Below are positions 48,179 to 61,216 of a stretch of 64,000 nucleotides of DNA, piece after piece (the first letter of the stretch is position 1; the number at the start of each line of letters is the position of its first letter). The notes beneath the pieces were generated by a model, which saw only the letters and a program-made list of their open reading frames with translations, ran no database searches and had not been told where the DNA came from. The position numbers were made by a program, and so were the translations under genes. Source of the DNA: Gigaspora margarita (taxonomy: Eukaryota; Glomeromycota; Glomeromycetes; Diversisporales; Gigasporaceae); contig WTPW01001085.1 of the NCBI GenBank assembly GCA_009809945.1, forward strand, positions 99,410 through 163,409, read 5' to 3'.

Positions 48179-50630
48179 GGCTTAACTTTAGTTACTAGTA
48201 CCATCAAAAATGTAGAAAGTGATGATTATGTTGCTATGCAATTACAACAACAAATGTATTATGAGGAAGGAAGCGGCACCGAAAATGATTATCTTATTGC
48301 TATACAATTGCAAGAAATGTATAATAAGGAAAGGACAAACGTTAGAAAAGAATATGAAGGTGGTTTAATAAATAATTTGTAAAATGAATAATTTAACATT
48401 TTCTAAATTTTGAAATACAATATAATTTTTAGATTTGGCATCTCGCATGAATAATATTTCACTTAAAAATAGTGAAGAAACCCCCAAAAAATTTTCAAAC
48501 AAGCTTGAAAAAGAAATTGGTGACAAAGAACCTTATAACAGAAATTTTTTCCAAAATAATTCCAATTATTTTGATGATAATGATTCTCCGCCTCCTTACT
48601 ATTCTTCTCAAAAGCCTTCGCATAATGAATACGGAAATCCTCACATCCCTGCGTTTAATAACAATCATAATTATTTTCAAGAGTACCCATCTGCGCAATC
48701 GCAATTTCCACAGCAATTTCCTCAACAATTTCCACAACAGTTTCCACAGCAATTCCCTCAATACCAACAAGAACAGTCCACTTCTAATTATCAGGATATG
48801 TTTTCGCAATTCATGAAATTCATGGAGGTATCTCAAAATCAAAACCCAAACCAAAAAAATAATTTTCAGTCTGATTACGATACGAATAATACCAACTTTA
48901 ATCAAAAAAAATTTAATCTAAATAAAATAAATTTGTCTAATCGAGAGCCGGGTGTCTTCAAAATTTTATTATTAGGCGGAACTGGGACCGGAAAGTCTAC
49001 TATTATCAATACAATGACAAATTATTTCTTAGGTGGTACTCTCGATAAACCAAAAATTGTCATTCCCACAAAATTTTATAAAGTGGTATATATGCATGAA
49101 ATATCTTGAAATTTATTTTTTATATTTTTATTTAATCAGCTTAATTTATTTCAATTTTGTATTATTCTATTTTAGAGTTTCTTAACAAACATTCGGAATC
49201 AAAAATTGATGATGTAACTAAAAGTCAAACTGTAAAATGTTATACCTATAATTTCGCTCATCCTGATAACCCTGCTTATAAATTTATCCTCATTGACACT
49301 CCTGGACTGAGTGANACAANTGGNGTTAAACAAGATGACAAGAATATTCAAGAGATTATAGATACAGCAATTACTGCCGGTTCTTTATCAGCTATTATAA
49401 TCGTTGCAAATGGAACTGAAGCCAGAGTTACTCCATCAGTCAAGAACACATTGGTTCGGTTGTCAAATAACCTTCCCGATGTTCTATTGGGCAATCTTTT
49501 ACTTATTTTAACAAAGTGTACAAAAAGTAGTGCTTCATTCTCCGAAGGTGCGTTCTCAAAAGAAATTGCAAAGCCAAAGGTTAGGATATTTTTATGATCT
49601 TCTAGTTCACAGTAAGTTCTTATAGTAACTTTTTTATTTAAATGTTATTAGAAAATTTTTTATATGGATAATCAATTTCTCTGCACTGATCCTGAAGTCT
49701 GGAAAGATGATGAATATGAACGTTTCAATGTTGAGCTTCATTGGAAAAAGTCAATTAATACGATTAATAGATTACTAGAAATGATTACTGAATTATCTCC
49801 TACTTCGACTAAAGCCTTTGAAACTATGAGAGATTACAGAAATAAAATCAAATCTGAATTTGCTAAAGTTAGCCAAGATATTGCAAATATCCAAAAGTTT
49901 CAGGATTGTCTTGAAGCTGCCCAGAAAGCATTACAAATATCTGGAAATCGAAAGAATTTTTATGCTAATTATACAAAAACTGAAACAATTACTATTGACA
50001 AAATTGTTGACGCAAATTATCATAGTACTGTTTGTACTCTTCATCTAAAAGATAACATTATTTGCCATGAACATTGTGAGCCTAGGTCTGAAACTTCTGG
50101 AACAGATTTTTTTGCCAATTGCGTTTGTATGGGACCAAACAATATCTGTACACAATGTAAATGTGGGCCCAGAAGGTAATCTTTAAAACTCTATTATTCA
50201 TTAGAATTATTTTAAACCTTTTAAACCTTAGTCTCGATGTAAATTATATAGCCACTATCATGCCATGGTCAAATTGACTAGGGAAACTAAAACAATAACT
50301 AAAGTTCTTGAAGATATGAAAGCACAATACGATATTGCCAACCAACAGTATCAAAAATACAGTACCGATATAAACAATTATCAATCATCACTTTCAAACC
50401 TCCAAGCTACTGCTAATGCTAAATACGAACTCATCCATAAACTTTGTAAAGATTTAAGTAAAATTTGTTCGCGATTTAACTTTGTTGATGAACTTCATGC
50501 AAATATTGAGAGCATGAGACAAGATGCAAGAGTATTTCAAAATATTAATCTACGAAGAAATGCTGAAGCAGAGATCCAAAAACTTGAAAAATTGGCTACA
50601 GACTTGTCAACCAAACGAGGAAATGTGTAA
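47817..50630 (+). CDS. AIG1/GIMAP-like GTPase, copy C, six exons, 740 aa if rescued
   Basis: Exons: 47817-47913, 48192-48359, 48433-49085, 49178-49579, 49652-50175, 50252-50630; total 2223 nt. Same domains as copy A, including P-loop GGTGTGKST, DTPG, the Cys/His cluster and the coiled coil. Exon 3 has lost 10 nt next to its donor, which shifts the phase. The conserved acceptor, TTTTAG before 49176, would then give a stop within about 16 codons. The next AG, two bases on, restores the frame with four residues fewer than A. The intron 2 donor is GTGGT, weaker than GTGAG in A, and retention would truncate the protein after exon 2. Exon 5 is one codon shorter than in A. Ns at 49315, 49320 and 49324. 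The gene may be active, or failing at two splice sites. Confidence 0.6.
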
Positions 50631-51534
50631 GTTAATTATCAACATTAATGTTTCATTATATGTTTAGAAGCATCATTTTAATCATATTTATACACTGTAT
50701 GTATTTAGGTATTAAACAAAATAAAATACTCTGAAAGTATTGGGTGTCCGATATATAAATTAGTCTTTACAATTTTTTCTATCTGATCTTATTTGATGAG
50801 TATATTTGTGGTAATGTATAAATATATTGTAAGTGGGAATGGAATTTAAGTGGATTTGGAATTTCCTGTTAAAATGAAGTTTTATATATAAATTCCAAAT
50901 CAACTTAGATTCTTTTTCCATTTGCAACAGATATATGTAAAGATATAAAATTACCAGTTTATTAAGTAAATTACTATAAATTACAACAAGTTGCAAAGTT
51001 ACTGTACCTATTAGACAGTTGGACCGTTTGTTCAACTGAACTTATAAGATAGAACATTGACTTATAGATCCTACCCAATCGGAATTTATAAACCTCAATT
51101 TACTGGACTTATAAAAATAATTATAATACATTGAAGAAATTCTGATTTAAAAACTATTAATTATTAAACAGTTGCGAGACAATGATTTCTTTTTTAGTTT
51201 TAATATATTGCATGAAAACGAATGCTTTTAGTTAGGGTTATTAAATTTATTGCTCCATTAAAACTTGTAATATATCTGACTTTAAGTTGCGCAGATACAG
51301 GTGCTCAATAAAAGAACTAACATACATTTAAGGGTATTCTCAAGCATCTCAATCAATTGATTTAATAATGATCGTGATGACGCTCAAGCATCGGTATTAC
51401 ATAAAGAAATATAGTCGGAAAAATAAAAGTAGTTGCGTATGATTTCGAAAATAAAAAATTGTATGATATAACGTAATACGTATAATAATAAACATTTCAA
51501 TAATTAGTAATTAGATATTAAAGCAATTTACAAT

Positions 51535-51608
<74 letters not shown>

Positions 51609-53880
51609 NNNGTAAATAGTTTAACAAATTAAATATTAAAGCAGTTATGTAAGAAATTTATTTTTCAAATTAACTAGCAAAGCAAAAAATTCATATTAAC
51701 GTTCTAAACCATGTTCACGTTCATTAACTAAATAGAAATGCGCAATTCTCAATTTTTCCTTTCTTTGAGTTGTAATAATAATTCTTCACACGTTAACTTT
51801 TCTATTAGTGATATTTAAAATCTATTTTAAAATAATCTAAATTAAATTATTTTTTTAATTACATCTTCGAACGCTGACAATGGCCTTTAATGTTAAATAC
51901 AACAGCGATACCAATTCTTTTCTAAAATAAATGATCGCATTTTTATCACTGTATCATATGTTGTTACTGAGTCATTTTCAATATAGACTTCATTTTATAA
52001 AGTGAAAACCTATTGCAATGACTGATATTTAAGTTCTAATTCAATATAATTATATATAATTAATTAAATGTCGGTTTCATTTTTCTCATCATTAAACAGT
52101 TTCAAATTCTCTTTGTATAGAGTTTCTACACCATTGATAATTTGAAATCAACGATCCATTTTTGGGTGTATATTTATTAAACCATTATAAATGAATTTGA
52201 ATTTAAATAAAATTGACTATTATTTTATTCGTAATCACAAACTAAAAGTTAATTATTTATTATTAAATCGTTAGATTTGCTATGCCGAAGTACTTAATTT
52301 AAAATTAATATTGATAGATACTCATCTTGATTATCTTTCGCTATCATACATATAAGTATGATAATAAAAGCTTATCATACGCAACTTTTTTGGTAGTTCC
52401 GACTATACTTCTTTAGGTAGTACTCCTCAAAAATCACAACAATGACGATATTAACAGAATTAAATGCTTGAGCATACTCTTTTCTTTTGTTCGTGATCTT
52501 CGCTATATCACCCAAAACAACTAAAAAAATTCAATAAAAAAAATTCCATTCAACTGACTGCCGAAGTTTCAACTTTAGTTGCATCGGTTTCTCCTTTTAA
52601 AGACTAAGCAGATTTAAATTTTTTGTTTCAACAACAACAGAATCAATTTATCGAACCATTAGCAAAAGCTGCTTTGCAGCAACAAGAAGTAAATTTTTTA
52701 TTTATGTTATTATTATTATTATTATTATTATTTTAAAAGATGTGTTATATTTATTATGTTCGTATCAAGTCATTGATTATTTGTTTTAAAGCTTCGAGCA
52801 TTAACAATATACGGTTACTTTTTTGGATCGGATAGAAACTTGGTGAGAATTTATTGTTTATTATTATGTTTAAATATAAAGTTATGCTTGAGCGACCTTT
52901 ATCAATGACAATTTTTGACAAAATAGGTGGTTTTTATCTCACTGATTTGTTCATACTCACTTGATTCATTTATTCGATTTCCGATCCATTAATTGAGGTG
53001 TTTGTGAACACCCTAAATCAAAAGTTAGTGACGGAAAGTTGGTAATCAGCATAACATTTTGGAAAGACGATTAGACATGTTCCTAATTTCCAGAATACAT
53101 AATGTTAACGGGGAATAAATAATCTATTTAGCTAACGTCTTATTAAATTTTTAACTCCCGACAATTAATAGTCTTCTAATGATACTAGTTTACTATCGCA
53201 AGAGAAACTAAATAAAAATTATATCCATAAGTACAACGATTTCGGCAAGATTTCAGTTATGTATTTTTTTTTTCTTTTGCTTATCATTCATTTACTTAAT
53301 TTCTCTTACAATCCCGTCATTGTTCACTTAATGCTGCAAGCTCCCCCTTGAATAGCAGGCTTCGAAAATAAAAAACTTTTCTAATTAAAATCGCTAAACT
53401 TAACGTAAACTGTGATTGCCAAGTTAATGACTTGATTTTGATCAGTAGTTATCTTTTGAACTTCATTCATCACGAATTTAAGTAAATCAAGTGATCTCTA
53501 GATATTATATAAATCCTTTATTGCACAAATCGTTCGTTTTTTAAAATAACATATATTAACTGGCCTCACCTATTTCTGTTATTTCGATATCTTTCATCAA
53601 GGTAACAATCGGTTTTTATTGTGCATGTCTCTTCGGCAACGCAGAACAACAAAAAAACTCAAATCAATCAACAAATTCTTTTTTATGAATAACCTGACGG
53701 TCTTCTAGCCATCGGTAATAATAAATTAGAAAATTGAAAAACAAGCAGTTGTGAAATTACACCAAATTATTAAAATTTTACATATTAAATTTCTGATCCA
53801 GTAAGAATTTATTAGAGAAAAAAAAAATCCATCCAAGTACAAATATGAAATTTACCATTTTTAATCTACAAATAAATAAA
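50631..53880. other. 3' flank of GTPase copy C
   Basis: Collinear with 23339-26460; its far end (53640-53870) matches unit A (1-240, inverted). Candidate AATAAA at 50720-50725. Ns at 51609-51611. No gene. Confidence 0.65.
51332..52479. mobile_element. Element with CTCAAGCAT inverted ends, C copy
   Basis: Orthologous insertion to 24143-25198. It contains a 70-base T run (51538-51607), short (about 10 T) in B. No ORF. Confidence 0.55.
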
Positions 53881-54927
53881 TAATATATATTAATATATAT
53901 ATACTATATATTTAAATATCTTTTGACCCATTGACCAATACTAAAAGCCTTTGACTAACTTGTCAAATTGGTCATATTGATCTAGTCAAGCTTGACCATT
54001 GACCGATCGTGCCAACCCTGGTTACAATCTAGTCTAGTTCGGTCTGGTTAATAAAAGACCATTTATTCATTTTAACTTTTAATTTGAAGACTAGACCGAC
54101 TGGGCCATATAATTGAGACTGTTATTAGAACTAATGGAGTTGTTAGATTTTATGAACAAATTTAGTTTAAAAAATACATTCGAGTTCGTATATCTTTAAA
54201 TAGCACATTTATTTTAATATTACTACCATTATGCATATTTATTACAAAACAAAATACGGAATAATAATAATAAATCATTGAGTTTCAGAATTAACTTATT
54301 TTGAAATAAGTGGGAGTTTAAAAGGTCCAATTTTCTGCTTAAATTCCGAATCAAAAAATAAATAGGCATAGCCAATGATAAAATTAGCCTCTTTTGATGT
54401 GTATTTACTGCTAAGCGATTATGCAGAGTTATAAATTAACTTACTGGTAACTTACCATGGTAACTTACCATGTAAGTTACCACTTACAACTCTGCGGGTA
54501 TGTAAATAAGTATACATACTTTAAAAACATAGAATTTAGTGTCACTTGGTTTGAAATAAATGCATTACTTATTTTATTTGAAATTAGAGCCGAATCATTA
54601 ATCCTGAAACTCCCTATTGCAAAATATTATACAAATTGGATTTACTTACGTAATTAACTTTTAAATCAATGATAAACTTATGATATTATAAATCATATTT
54701 ATTAGTACTGGACCATCTTTTAACCAGAATTTTGAATTTGAACCATATTTAACCAAAACCATTTTTGACTAGAACCATATTTAACCAGAACTTTTTAACT
54801 AAACTAAATCTTAAATGTTATTTTTGATACTACAATACATTACTATTCATAACTAATGTAGGAATACTAATACAGAATCTTATCATTACAAAATATCAGT
54901 GTAGATATGTGTTTTTAAATTTAAATA
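53881..54927. other. Intergenic, no gene
   Basis: AT-rich, with degenerate repeats of TTGACCA/TGGTCAA (53925-54010) and ACCATATTTAACCA (54720-54800). Contains the hairpin below. Confidence 0.5.
54423..54495. repeat. 73-bp palindrome with AACTTAC units
   Basis: Ends GCAGAGTT and AACTCTGC; the centre is repeated GTAACTTACCATG on both strands. Could be a very small MITE. TSD unclear. Confidence 0.6.
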
Positions 54928-55072
54928 CAGCCTAACCTCGATATAATCTCTGTGACTAAGGTGATGATGACTATATAGAGAATTTTTTAAGTTTTATAAT
55001 AATTATTAAAACAAAAAATATTATTTTTTATAATTTATGACTATATAAAGAGTGACTATCGAGGGTAGACTG
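54928..55072. mobile_element. pogo-like MITE, 145 bp
   Basis: Inverted ends CAGCCTAACCTCGATA and CAGTCTACCCTCGATA with TA on each side, as in pogo/Tc1-mariner elements. Confidence 0.7.
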
Positions 55073-56105
55073 TAATTGTTGGTTTTATAATAAAGTCGTA
55101 TTATTCGATATAAACCAATTGCCGCGAGTTGTAATATATCAATTGCGAATAAAATTTATTTGGTATTTAATCTCTTTCTCTTTTTTATCTTTCTCATTCA
55201 TAATATCTGTATCGGTATCTTTCTTGTTCACAAAATCTTTACTCGAACGAAAAAGTTGAAATAAAATATAAACTCTGAAGCAATATAATAGAGTCGAAAA
55301 ATATGTACAAATATCTCTCGTATATTCAACACAATAGGAATTAACGGACATTCCGAATAATTAGGATTGCAATATGCACCTACACATTGTTATGTGAAAT
55401 TATATAAATTTAGTTGAAAACAAACAGGTGACGCATGTATGGAACAAACATTTTTGCACCGTAAATATGCAAGATGTAATAAAACCACTTTGACTATCAA
55501 ATAGAAAACCGCTATGATGTCAACTGCTATGTATATAGCAGGATGTCACATAATATTCATTTGAACAAGAACTTCGACAATTGGTTCTTGCTATGTAAAA
55601 CTAATTTGAACAATCTGGATCATAAATGTCTGAATCTGAACAATATCCAAATGCCACTAACATTATAGGTACAGCAGATTCGACAATAAGAGCTGATACA
55701 TTTATGATACAAAAGAGACAAAAAGAGCCAAATTCCTTTATTGCACGATTAGCAGTGACTACTATTAGCATTCAAAAGCATAATAATGATGAGGTAATGT
55801 TATATTGTGTTAACTCCATATAATTAGTTGCAATGATTATGTATCATTTACAAAATCAGCAAGCGATAATAGAGACGAATGAATACAATAAACTAAAATT
55901 TATATTTATTCCATACTAATTTGAAATAGCAATTTAACAACATAAATTCTTAAACATGTGAACGAACTAGTAATATTGACGGAAATTGTTTTCCAATATT
56001 AGTTACAAAAAATTAAAGTTTCGTGGTAATGTATAAGCAAATGCCACAATAGAAGATTCGCAAATAATCCTAATATTTATTATCTTAGGCGGATACGTTT
56101 CATAC
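55073..56105. other. Intergenic with one possible exon
   Basis: Apart from the candidate first exon at 55626-55793, I see no structure. Confidence 0.4.
55626..55793 (+). CDS. Possible first exon of an unknown gene
   Basis: ATG followed by 56 protein-like codons (starts MSESEQYPNATN) and a GTAATG donor directly after a GAG codon. No downstream exon could be joined, so it may be chance. No family recognised. Confidence 0.2.
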
Positions 56106-57156
56106 CAAACATGGCGTCGAAACGAAACCTACCCGAAACTAGTTTCGGATTTTTTTAAAAAATCGGAACTCCGAAACCCGAAACCCCGAAACTATAATCC
56201 GAAACCAAAACCTATAATCCGAAACTCATAAATATAATATTGAAGCTTATAAATTTATTAAAAGTTGCCTTATTTTTAATGAACCCAAAATGTAAAATTA
56301 TTTTTGAATAAATATAATATTATATAGATCTTTTTTTTTAATTATGTTTTTGGCAGTTTTTTCACTGCCTCAGGGGTTTTTTTAAAGCTGATCAACTTTA
56401 TTTTTAATATCATACCGTTATTACAACTGATTTCAAAATTCTAGGACGATAGAAAAAATTGCCAATGATGAATCGATAAGTAATTATGCTTTTTGATACC
56501 AACAATTTATTTAATCCTGCGGTAACTTATCAATTCTACCGTTATTAGATATGGATGCTTGATGTTGTACCTAGTTTTTACGTAATAAGTAAAAAAAACT
56601 GATGCTTACAAAAGCAACCTTGATTGTCAGAATATAAACTTTGTATGCATTCCAGCCCAAATAGCGCTGGATATTAAATTTTATTGAATTCTTTAAGGAG
56701 ATATATAACATACATCAGTGCGATTAATGTATATTGAAGAGATACATAACATACATCAGTGCATTTGATGTATAATTGAAAGAGATTAATGCAATCAATG
56801 TATATGGAAGTTGGGGTTGGTTTTGGTGTTCAGGTGAGGTTTCGGTTCGAATGAGGTTTCTGGTTTCGGGTGAGGTTTCGAGTTTCGGATAAGGTTTCGA
56901 GTTTCGGATAAGGTTTCGGAAGTTATAATCCGAAACTTTCGGATTTGGCATAAAAGGGTTTCGGCGCCAACTTTGGAGAGAATAAACAAATAAGTTATTG
57001 ATGTTTTGGCAGTTTAGGGGTTTCGGTTGAGGTTTCGGGTTTCGGTCGAGGTTTCGGGTTTCGGGCGAGGCTTCGAGTTTCGGATAAGGTTTCGGAAGCT
57101 ATAATCCGAAACCGAAACTTTCGGAATCGCCAAAAAATGTTTCGGTGCCATCTTTA
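56106..57156. mobile_element. hAT-like foldback of GGTTTCGG repeats, 1051 bp
   Basis: Ends CAAACATGGCGTCGAAAC and inverse TAAAGATGGCACCGAAAC, 8-bp TSD TTTCATAC (56098-56105 and 57157-57164). Left arm rich in CCGAAAC, right arm in GAGGTTTCGGGTTTCGG. The right arm is duplicated (about 56820-56985 and 57015-57156), the inner copy ending GGTTTCGGCGCCAACTTTGG like a second terminus. Confidence 0.8.
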
Positions 57157-57164
57157 TTTCATAC

Positions 57165-58508
57165 TAATATTCAGGGTTAGTAATTTTGCTATCTATTAGG
57201 AAAAAAGAGTAAATAGAAGACTTTAATGAATATCCATTAATTTCTGTTGACTCCGTTAATGATCCCCACTGAGTTTATTGTCAACTCTGCTTATATTGAA
57301 TTAATTCGTTAAAGTGAAATAAAAATTATTTTAAGATGTTCTCAAACATCTCTCTCTCTAGTGATAGAGATCTTGCACAAGTACTACGATTAATTGAATT
57401 AATACTTACGGTAATTTTTGCTGCAGATATTAAATTTTTGACAACTCTGTGATAAAAAAAATCTATGGCCTTTTTTTTCGTTGCAATGATGAACTCGGTT
57501 GACTGGACAAATTATTTTCTACTAATTAAAAATTGAGCCCTGATCTATTCATTTAGATGCTTGAAAGCATCTTAAAACTGTGCATATCTGATATGTACGT
57601 ACGTACGCACGTAAACTTGATTTTTGTGCACTATACAATACTAACAAGTTGCTTATCACTATTTGTATTTGTTTTAGTCAAAATAATCTAGATTAGAGAT
57701 GCTAATGAAATTAGTTTCACCAATTTTACCGATTCAACACCACCAATAGTGGTGAAACAATTTCACCACACTAAATTTTATTTCATCAGCATCTTTAATC
57801 TAAATAGATATCCATTAGTTCATTAGATTAACTCATATAATGAACCGTTATTTATTTTAAGGTATTAAACTAGGCAACGAAGTCATTTACATGAACATCT
57901 ACTAGTATGGTAAAATTATTGTTTAATTTAAATATTTTTAAACTATTTAGATTTATGTCATATAAGTATAATTTATTTATACACAAATTTTTATAATTTC
58001 AAAAACCAAGCTATGTTGAAAATAAATTAAAAATTAAATAGATTTACGAAATTGGAATACTTCATATTCAGTTTATTTGAATTATACTAATCTAATAGAT
58101 TTGTTTTTATTAATCGAAGTATTTGTTATAAATTTAGGTATAAAGACTTTTAGTGTGGATTATTTGAACTATTTAAGTTCATAAAGACATTTTAGTACGT
58201 AAAAATTTATTGTAAGAAACCAACATGAAATTGGTCCCAATGTAAGGTCAATTTGATAACTAATCATTGACAAACTTTAAATACCAATTGATCACACTTT
58301 GAACTGGCCGCATTTTGGTCCTTCATTTAACAAATCGAAGTATGAGATATTCAAAATTAATTTACACTAGTGTTTATACACGGGTATTAATTTTGTATTT
58401 ACAATTTTGTGTAACATGCCAATCGAATAATTTTTATAAACGAAAAAGTAAACCCGCGTTTATAGTTAGGGTAAGGGCGGGGTTGGGATTGGGGGCGGGA
58501 GTTAGTTT
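57165..58508. other. Intergenic, no gene
   Basis: Holds one 104-bp MITE (57694-57797) and a short TACG tract (about 57595-57612). Nothing else seen. Confidence 0.45.
57694..57797. mobile_element. hAT-like MITE, TARAGATGCT family, 104 bp
   Basis: Ends TAGAGATGCTAATGAAAT and inverse TAAAGATGCTGATGAAAT; TSD ATCTAGAT / ATCTAAAT (one mismatch). Interior GGTGAAA/TTTCACC palindrome. Confidence 0.8.
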
Positions 58509-59006
58509 TAGTGATACGGGTCGATGAAAAAATCGTGGGCCGAGGCCGATCCCAAAAAAGTTCGGGCCGGTCGACCGGGCCGACCTTTTGCTAGTGTAAT
58601 TTTTCTGATCAGAATCAGTCAATATTTATCTATATTAAACGTTTAAAGGCCATCAGGTGGCCTTTTGTCGAATTCTAGTGATATTAATTATTTAATTTTT
58701 ATTCCTTTTGTCCTTGAGAAAATTCCAGCATGTTAGTATTTTATGTTGGTTGATTGTCTATGCCTCCGAACATTCTGATACTTAGATTATATTCGCTATT
58801 TGCCAGTTTATCACCTAAATAAGCCAATTCTCTTACATTATTTAAATGACTAGCCGATTTTTATTTAATTCCTAGCCAGAAATATGCTTTAGAAGAGAAT
58901 TGATTCTAACACTTCTCTTACCAACCGGCCCGTCCACAAAGGTGCGGGCCGAGGGTCGACCCGCCCATCGACCCGGTCGTTGGGCCGGGGTCGACCCGTA
59001 TCACTA
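58509..59006. mobile_element. hAT-like MITE, TAGTGATACGGGTCGA, 498 bp
   Basis: Perfect termini TAGTGATACGGGTCGA with the 8-bp TSD GTTAGTTT (58501-58508 and 59007-59014). GC-rich arms with GGGCCG/CGGCCC and GTCGAC repeats in an AT-rich setting. Confidence 0.9.
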
Positions 59007-59014
59007 GTTAGTTT

Positions 59015-59727
59015 ATACCAAAATTTCACGAGGAGTTTTTTTGTTAGAAGCAAAAAGGTGGTTTCATAATCGAAAATTCAAGATATCAGTTGGTTTTTTA
59101 TATACCTCGTGTACAAACACCCGTGTACAAATAGAAATTGCCTTCAAAATTTACACTATATGCTAATTTATCTTAATTATTGTGCTTACAGGAATTGTAA
59201 TATTATCAAGATCTGATCAAGTTTCATCTTTGCTATAGTTTGTTGAATCAATTGCTTTGATAGATCAAGATAACTTTTAAATAGATTATTAAATTGTAAC
59301 AAAATTTTCAAATACATAAAAAAAATAATAGTAATATGTTAGCGAGCAAATAATAAATAATAAATATGAATTTTTTGAACAATAATTTTACTTAACAGTT
59401 TTTGGGTTCGGTGCAAAAAATTTGTTAACTGAAATGCTAAGTTCCCTGAACCTTTTTACTATTTAAAAATTATATTTGATTGATTAAAAATACTTTAATT
59501 TTTGAACAATATAACCCATTAATTGAGGTGATTGAGTACATCCTATATAACAGTATATCAGCATGAATAAAATTAGCTCCAAAAAAAAAAAAAAAGAGAC
59601 TCGGGAATTAAGTTCATGACATAACGGATTGGTACCAGTAAGGTCTGTGATAAAACAAAGTGTATTACTATAAATAAGGATAGCTGCGCGACATGCGATG
59701 CCAGTACGATCATGTGTGTCATGTAAA
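59015..59727. other. AT-rich intergenic DNA
   Basis: No gene or clear repeat seen. Confidence 0.5.
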
Positions 59728-60343
59728 CCCTATAAGAAAATTGGACGGGATCGGCACGTGTTGGCGTCGGATGGGCACAGCACGGGTCTTCGTAGTACGG
59801 GTCAAGATCCGAATCTGTACGGTATGGTCCGAATAGGTACGGATTCCGTGGACAGTGTCAATTGGACCGTAAATGGCTCGGGGTTTGCAGTAGTTTACTA
59901 GTCGAATCAACACGGGATTTGGTGCGGTTAATGAATGTAGATTCACGTGCCACCGTGATAACGATGTGGATTAACTATTAAAACATAAATTTACATAAGT
60001 AATCAATATAAGATGAACAAGACAACTGCATATGAAGTAAAATTTTGTCAGGAATTTTTTTTTTGTTTATACACACAGGGAAGTTTCATCAGTGAATCAT
60101 GATATTGCTCTTTTTTTTAAAAAAAATCATGTACTGATCTTTCGCTCTCCACAAAACGAGCCAACACGTGTGCAATGTACACATACGTGCCATCTGAACG
60201 TGCCATTTCATATGATGAGATATTACGTGCCACCCTTTGTGCTATTTATACCGTGCCATTCCGTAAAACGTTCCTGGGCATGCCACATGATCTGTGCCAT
60301 TTTGAGTATTCCCGATGCCAACCCGTTCCACTCTTTTTATAGG
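59728..60343. mobile_element. Foldback element with ACGTGCCA repeats, copy 1
   Basis: Ends CCCTATAAGAAAATTGGACG and inverse TCCTATAAAAAGAGTGGAAC. Left arm has CGGCACGT/GTACGG motifs, right arm a variable array of CGTGCCATTCCGT-like units. Shares its interior with 61217-61936. Frames through it are repeat artefacts. Confidence 0.7.
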
Positions 60344-61216
60344 AAAAATTTAAAAAATAAGTGATAATTGTGCAGCGCGTGATGCCGCGCACGGTCGGGT
60401 ACGCATAACAAGCTCAAGCTCATGCTCAAGCAGCCTATGTAAACTAGTAACAAAAGATATAACGTCTTTATAATCTTAGTAATTCGATTTATTAGTCACC
60501 CGTAATCACAGCATTAATCAGAAAATACTTGCATCTAACAAGATATTAGAAGGACCATACACAAACGATGAAGGTCGAGGTGACAAATTGAAATGGAATT
60601 CCATAAAATCTTCCAATCTTACATTTGGCAAGCTCTCCAAATTGCCATGGCTCTTAATAATCGTTCATTACGAAGAAATCTGTCCATGTCAACAACACTT
60701 TAAAGACACCACATCTCATTGACACTCACTTCACCGACAAGCTTATTTTACAGATGATTAATTTACAGGCAAGTTCATTTCGTAAACAACTAATGGTTGA
60801 TTCTAATTCTAAACTTGATTTTAACGACAAAGACTAGAATTGCTTTGCAAAGTAAAATATATTGCTTACGAATCGAACTTGTCCGCAAATTGATCATCTG
60901 TAAAATAGGCTTACTAATGAAATATGGTGTCTTTGGAGTGATTGTAAGTTGATCGAAGCAGGACGAAACTAGTTACCACAGTATATAGTCAAAATTGAGC
61001 CAATTGGTATTAAGAACATATTTAGTCACTGTAAAATTTGGTTACAACCCTCATTCGTTATTCCAGTGACACGCAGCAGGAATAAGCCATTGTGGTTTAT
61101 ATTGTAATGGTGAGAAGGTGAATTAGTTTGTATTAAAGTTATCGTAATTTCTAATATGAAAAATTTTTGTTACAAACTTACCCGACAGATAATACATGAG
61201 ATTGTATCGATATTAT
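60344..61216. other. Intergenic with a degenerate foldback
   Basis: 60699-60936 is an imperfect inverted repeat, ends TAAAGACACCACATCTCATT and inverse, containing TTCACCGACAAG as in the 36851-37186 element. No gene. Confidence 0.5.
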
